Part shown: positions 60,424 through 64,000 of the stretch, one piece after another
Numbering within the stretch: position 1 is the stretch's first letter
How the letters are laid out: the number at the start of each line of letters is the position of its first letter
Source of the DNA: Paragordius varius
Lineage: Eukaryota > Nematomorpha
Assembly: GCA_964247055.1 (NCBI GenBank)
Contig: OZ176059.1
Span: 2,542,001-2,606,000 of the forward strand
Direction of reading: 5' to 3'
Length of the DNA stretch: 64,000 bases
The notes under the pieces: model-generated
Databases searched by the model: none
The model's input: the letters and a program-made list of their open reading frames with translations, nothing else
What the model was told of the DNA's origin: nothing
Program-made: the position numbers and the translations under genes

Positions 60424-60884
60424 TAAATCAGAATTCTTCTTAAAAATTAAATTTGTTATATGTTTAGGTGTTGTCATTAAATTTTTCATTATTGAATTGT
60501 TAGATTTTTACTTGGTGTGTCAAATTTTGGGGCCTCCACTATTCAAAAAAATGGAAATCAAACGCTATAAAATGCGATCCACAATGAGCCAAATAGCAGT
60601 TTATCAGTATTTTTACATCTAGGGACGTACGCAACAAAGCCAAAACACTCATTTATGAGTTAGATAAATTGTTTTATGTGTCTCCCAACCGTAAACGCCC
60701 CAAAAATTTTGACACATTTGTGATATATATATATACTTTATAAAAATTAAACCCCAAAAATTAACCTTTTTCCCATGTAAAGACATTTCTTTGTATATCA
60801 TCCGAGGAGATGTCAGTAACATTGACAATAATATCATATAACTTTATAGATTTGATGAAAGCTATTTCTTCTGGATCAAATATG
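45507..60884 (-). CDS. Duox: Dual oxidase (3' part: end of peroxidase region to C terminus)
   Basis: Membrane NADPH oxidase that makes H2O2. Twenty exons: 60884-60766, 60263-60084, 59776-59639, 59569-59405, 59177-58968, 56423-56206, 53914-53726, 53369-52946, 52481-52388, 52180-51974, 51813-51626, 51422-51268, 50901-50743, 50021-49896, 49332-49113, 48446-48217, 47715-47551, 47164-47009, 46233-46105, 45635-45507; 1,199 aa, all phases agree. The 58968 donor is the least certain. Order: peroxidase end ([11 protein letters not shown]), first TM helix, PH-like region (EKYDL), two EF-hands, ferric-reductase helices with paired His (LHVGGH; STH and LLHGA), FAD motif [14 protein letters not shown] motif [31 protein letters not shown] terminus SHFENFG. 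The EF-hands plus peroxidase remnant distinguish it from NOX1-4. Most of the peroxidase domain lies beyond 64 kb. Both EF loops are degenerate. Confidence 0.92.
45992..46040. repeat. (TA)n microsatellite in the last Duox intron
   Basis: Uninterrupted TA run of about 49 bases. Confidence 0.9.
46316..46599. mobile_element. MITE family E, copy 3 (Duox intron)
   Basis: Arms ATACGGACAAAACG / CGTGTTTTGTCCGTA and AATATAAAGAC / GTCTTTATATT, right end TAACTGTAA. Single-arm remnants of the family also occur near 47340-47460 and 55020-55104. Confidence 0.65.
48740..49014. mobile_element. MITE family A, copy 7, decayed (Duox intron)
   Basis: Right arm GGGTAAATTTGA...TTAAATGGTA and core are recognisable; the left end is lost. 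Confidence 0.5.
50065..50334. mobile_element. MITE family A, copy 8 (Duox intron)
   Basis: TGCCATTTACAAT...TTAAACAATT left arm; GGGTGAATTTGAATTGTAAATGG-TA right arm. Confidence 0.75.
50345..50638. mobile_element. Possible decayed hAT-like element (Duox intron)
   Basis: Begins CAGAGGTGCTCAACAT, a common hAT-type terminus, and ends near CTCACAGCGCCGCCTATAG. The 3' TIR is decayed and no target duplication is clear. The inner ATATCTCA motif near the end is shared with the element at 53447-53644. Confidence 0.35.
53447..53644. mobile_element. Short hAT-like element (Duox intron)
   Basis: 198 bp, CAGGGGTACACAAAG...GGAGACCCCTG. CAGGGGT/ACCCCTG ends fit hAT; the flanks share only 5 of 8 bases (TTTTTAAT vs ATTTAAAC), so the target duplication is weak. 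Confidence 0.5.
55170..55355. mobile_element. MITE family B, copy 2 (Duox intron)
   Basis: TACAGTAGTAAGTATACATT...AATGTATACTTATACTGTA; arms share GCTAGAAAGTTAT and TTATTGCCAAATAGT with their reverse complements. TA-flanked. Confidence 0.85.
55825..56045. mobile_element. MITE family A, copy 9, right end decayed (Duox intron)
   Basis: Left arm TACCAATTACAATTCAAAT and two TTCAAATT-ACCC units; right arm GAGTGAATTTGAAATG without the terminal TGTAAATGG. Confidence 0.6.
56588..56784. mobile_element. MITE family B, copy 3 (Duox intron)
   Basis: TACAGTATGAGTAAGTATAC...TATACTTAATCATACTGTA, about 197 bp, long hairpin, TA-flanked. Confidence 0.85.
57458..58152. mobile_element. MITE family D, copy 2, split by a hAT-like insertion (Duox intron)
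   Basis: Outer ends TACAGTACGCATTTTAATGG and CCATTAAAATGCATACTGTA; interrupted at TATAGTGT by the element at 57604-58113. Without it the palindrome matches the 173-bp copy at 32839-33011. Confidence 0.85.
57604..58113. mobile_element. hAT-like nonautonomous element with perfect 8-bp duplication
   Basis: 510 bp. Terminal repeats CAGGGGCGTACCGAG and CTCGGTACGCCACTG match at 14 of 15 positions when inverted. Target duplication TATAGTGT at 57596-57603 and 58114-58121 is perfect. AT-rich interior without coding capacity; a run of ten or more G near the right end. CAG-GGCGTA ends and 8-bp duplications are hAT hallmarks. Confidence 0.9.
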
Positions 60885-61232
60885 CTATATTACAAAAAAA
60901 CATTTTATAAGTGGTGTTGCGTTAATTAAATTTCTATATTTTATGCACGAAAGAAGCGCAGAATGCCGACCAATCTTAAGTTCATTCCATTTAAATCTTT
61001 TAAAGTATTGGAAAAAAAATTATATCCAAAGTCCCATACTTTAAACTATAATCCATTAGAGCCCTAAAAAATTCTCAAAATAGCTGTCCTAAGAATGAAA
61101 AGATTTAAACAGATGTGTTACATTTATCGAGACAATTAATTAAATTAAAAGTTTTACAGCTTAGCTAGCACTTGACATGTTGGACACAATAAAAATTAGT
61201 TTAATAAAATAATTTCCGATCTATGCGGAAAT

Positions 61233-61641
61233 CAGAGGCGTCTAATGGGGAGGGGCTGATGCATTGGGCCCATAGTTAAAGGGGCGCCTGATTATATAAA
61301 ATTTTAATTTTATTTCAAAAAATAGGTTTAATAAGTTATTATTTTAAATAATTCATAAAAAAATCTAAAAGTTAGTTTAATAAAATAATTTCCAATCTAA
61401 TTGAGGTAAAGAGAAGATGCGGAAATTAGAGGCATAGCTAATGGGGATGGGGGCTGATGCAATGGGCCCATAGTTAAAGGGGAGCCTGATAATAAAATTT
61501 TATTTTTATTAAAATAGGTTTTCAAAGTTATTATTTTATATAACACATAAAAAAATCATCCATTCATGAGTGCGGTTTGAATTCGATTTTTTATAAAATT
61601 CAAGGGGTCGCATGGATGGGGAGGGTGAAGATACGCCTCTG
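61233..61641. mobile_element. hAT-like element with internal tandem duplication (Duox intron or flank)
   Basis: Ends CAGAGGCGTCT and AGATACGCCTCTG form a short inverted repeat; 8-bp duplication GCGGAAAT at 61225-61232 and 61642-61649 is perfect. A block of about 190 bp (GGGCTGATGCA-TGGGCCCATAG) occurs twice, and the second block also carries flank-like sequence and another GCGGAAAT. Confidence 0.8.
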
Positions 61642-61649
61642 GCGGAAAT

Positions 61650-62861
61650 AATAATTGCTGGAAAATTAAAATCATGCCATATCTTAATTTAGCAACTTTG
61701 ATTTTTTTAAAGACCCGCTGTGACGGATCATAACTAACATTTTTATATATTTAACAAGAGATGGGTTTATCTGAAAAAACCGGCTTGACTGCTTAAAACT
61801 AATCATCATTGATGATAAGCAAAAATTAACATTATGCAAATATATGTTGTGATCCCAAAGTAAATTTTCTCTTTAAATAATTATGACATACAATTAGAAT
61901 AAATTTGTTGAATATCAATACTTATCATCTTTTTATCAAATTTTAATGGATATTTCATCACTTTACATATGGTTAAAATTTTTGGTTTGTTCTTATTATG
62001 TCCAACTCAGTACAACTGCATTAATGATAAACAAACCGAACTTTAATATCATCTCTTATAATAATAATCTAAACAGATTATTTAAAATAATTTTTTTTTA
62101 TACCGAAAAAATTATTGAGTTTTTGGGGTAGCAATGGAAAAATATTAGACCATGAAATAGCTTATGACAAGCGATTTCATTTGCCGCAAAAATTTTTAAT
62201 TGTTGACGACCTAGAATTTGAAATATGGAGAAAAAATGGACAAAAAGTGAAAATTAAGGATCAATACGGTTATTCAAAAATAATGATAAAACCTGATATA
62301 TTATGGTTTATTATCATTTTATTTACAAATACAGAGGTTTTATTAGAACTGATCAAAAAAAGTGTTTTTTCCTTTAAAATACTTAAAATACAACAAAAAA
62401 TTTATGAAACTATATTAAAATATTTTAATTATATATTAATTAAATTGACTATTAAGAGCTTCACATTTTAATTATTGAAATAAAATTAATAAAATATTGT
62501 TTTTGTCCTTTGTGATCTGGTTTATGAGTGTATTAATTTACTGTTTAATTATAAAATCTTACATGAGCGGGAACTACAAAGTATCTAAATTAAAAAAGGG
62601 ATTTGCAAGACGTAATATCAACCTAAATCCGTACAAATCCTAATAAAAATATTAATATGTCTTAAAAACAAACTTATTACTGGGATTTGTATCGATTTTA
62701 GGATAATATTTCACTACTTGTTAATCCTTTTTTATTAATTTATATACCTTGTTTTTCCCGCTCATGTAAGATTTTAATATAAAACACTAAATTTATTATG
62801 CACGCATAAACCAGATGACAAAGAACAAAAAACAATGATTTATTAATTATGTTATATAAAG
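61650..62861. other. No gene recognised; one unex­plained plus-strand open frame
   Basis: AT-rich. A plus-strand frame at 62115-62471 is open for about 118 codons, without an ATG in its first half, and translates to a Lys/Ile-rich sequence I do not recognise. It may be chance or a transposon scrap. No peroxidase exons of Duox were seen here. Confidence 0.3.
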
Positions 62862-63209
62862 TTATTTTTTAAATGTATATAATATGATTGTTAAAATTGT
62901 AATAGTGAAACGCTTGTTATGGTTTTGTATATTTGTAATAACCTTGGTGTCAGCAATGAAGTGTCCTTCCTTGCAAACGTGTTCAGATAAACCTGAGGTG
63001 GGTTTATTAAGACGAATGTATTGAGAGTGTTTACGTAAACGAACGTCTCTACCTCTACCATTCTCCCTTCTATAGACGCTTTCAAATGAACATATGGCTT
63101 TGTAAATACCAGGTAGTTTGTTTTTGGGTGTAGGATCTTTGTTTTTGATTAAATTGATAAGTTTTGTCATGGGCTTATGTACTGTACGGATATTCAATCT
63201 ATTGAACAC
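62862..63209 (-). pseudogene. GIY-YIG nuclease end of a Penelope-like element, copy 1 (minus)
   Basis: C-terminal domain of a Penelope-like retroelement. The minus-strand frame has LPGIYKAIC, then a decayed VYRR in place of the usual YIG, then RLRKHSQYIRLNKPTSGLSE and HVCKEGHFIADTKVI; the fold and spacing (GIY, Arg-rich helix, H..GH) fit the GIY-YIG domain of these elements. It ends soon after NHNKRF, so it is truncated. Faces copy 2. No reverse transcriptase part is attached. Confidence 0.65.
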
Positions 63210-63460
63210 GTTTATGTGAAAGCGTCTTTATAGGTGAAAGTGGAAAAAGTACAGACGTTCGTTTACGTGAACACTCTCAATACATTCGCCTTAATAAACC
63301 CACCTCAGGTTTATCTGAACACGTTTGCAAGGAAGGACACTTCATTGCTGACACCAAGGTAATTACAAATGTAGAAAACCATAACAAGCGTCTCATACGC
63401 GAATCAATAGAAATTAAGAAATACAATGCATCACTTAATAGGGACGATGGCCTAATTTAA
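63207..63460 (+). pseudogene. GIY-YIG nuclease end of a Penelope-like element, copy 2 (plus)
   Basis: Plus-strand frame from about 63207 to the TAA at 63458-63460: ESVFIGESGKSTDVRLREH, then the same stretch as copy 1, then NHNKRLIRESIEIKKYN and NRDDGLI. The end is more complete than in copy 1. No GIY half is attached, so it is a 5'-truncated remnant. With copy 1 it forms an inverted repeat with arms of about 140 bp. Confidence 0.6.
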
Positions 63461-64000
63461 TACAATAACAAAATAACTCTATATCAATTCATTGTAACTA
63501 TCACATAATCCATTACACTAATCAATATTTATGTCTTTTATATTTAAGGGTTATTGATTTTTTCCAGTATACAATAATTTTGATGTTACTGGTTTTTTCA
63601 TCAATTACCTATATCACACTATATAAGGCATCTTATTCCGTTATAATTCATTCACTTTTTATAAAGACCTTACAATAAAAGTCGAATTAAAATTTGTATT
63701 TTTATTATATACGCATTTTAGCTTAATTTTAAATAATTTGTTTTTATATAGTTTTATAAAAAATAATTTGTCAATTATGTTAAAGAAAAACCACGATTTT
63801 TGAGATTTAAATAAGAACCATACATATATGATTATAGGCTATTTATAAATTTTAAATATCTCATAAAATGATAATAAATCCTGCATTACAAATCCTTTTA
63901 TTTTTTTAATTATCCCTAATTTTTACTTTTTTTCGATTTTCTTTTAATATTTTAAAGGTCGTCGACAAATAAATAATTTTGCGGCAAAGGAATTTGCTGG

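Noticed and set aside
62115-62471. 118-codon plus-strand frame
   Set aside because: No ATG in its first half, no recognisable motif, composition like random AT-rich sequence; kept only as a note.
60885-64000. Search for further peroxidase-domain exons of Duox
   Set aside because: No minus-strand frame here shows the haem peroxidase motifs; those exons must lie beyond the window.

Overview
The window is nuclear DNA of an animal with a very AT-rich genome. The genes are broken into many short exons joined by GT-AG introns. They encode animal families: a glycine-transporter-like SLC6 carrier, an ABCC10/MRP7-type ABC transporter and a dual oxidase. Transposable elements of nearly every class fill the introns. 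I cannot name the phylum. The gene set and the retroelements (RTE LINE with an embedded PHD finger, Ty3/gypsy, Penelope-like GIY-YIG, hAT and Tc1/mariner-type MITEs) fit an invertebrate.

Layout. 0.2-2.8 kb: 5' part of an SLC6 gene, minus strand, running off the left edge. 2.8-12.3 kb: no clear gene; inverted-repeat elements, a GGTTCC-rich hAT-like element and a degenerate tandem array at about 10-11 kb. 12.4-13.5 kb: a small minus-strand gene that ORF finding misses because its exons are short; it encodes a probable mitochondrial single-pass protein. 13.6-33.6 kb: a complete ABCC10-like gene on the plus strand, 12 exons that join in phase into about 2,190 codons. It starts about 130 bp from the small gene, head to head. 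Its introns hold five copies of one MITE family, a young partial Ty3/gypsy element and a full-length RTE LINE. 36.7-40.6 kb: an older broken Ty3/gypsy element. 42.9-43.2 kb: an orphan arginine/serine-rich terminal exon. 45.5-60.9 kb: the 3' twenty exons of a dual oxidase on the minus strand (end of the peroxidase region through the NADPH-binding C terminus). 61-64 kb: an intron or flank of that gene with a hAT-like element and two opposed GIY-YIG pieces of a Penelope-like element.

Exon models were made by hand: I translated both strands, matched remembered family sequence, and required GT/AG borders and consistent phase at every junction. All 11 ABCC10 junctions, all 19 Duox junctions and all three SLC6 junctions are in phase. 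This is strong internal evidence that all three are working genes. The small gene is also in phase, but its first exon is a guess.

The genes show no shared pathway. The points most worth a second look are: the clustering of one MITE family beside ABCC10 splice sites; the one-sided decay of one ATP site in the ABCC10-like protein; the loss of calcium-ligand residues in both Duox EF-hands; the intact LINE with a PHD finger inside its reverse transcriptase region; and several nested transposon insertions with perfect target-site duplications.
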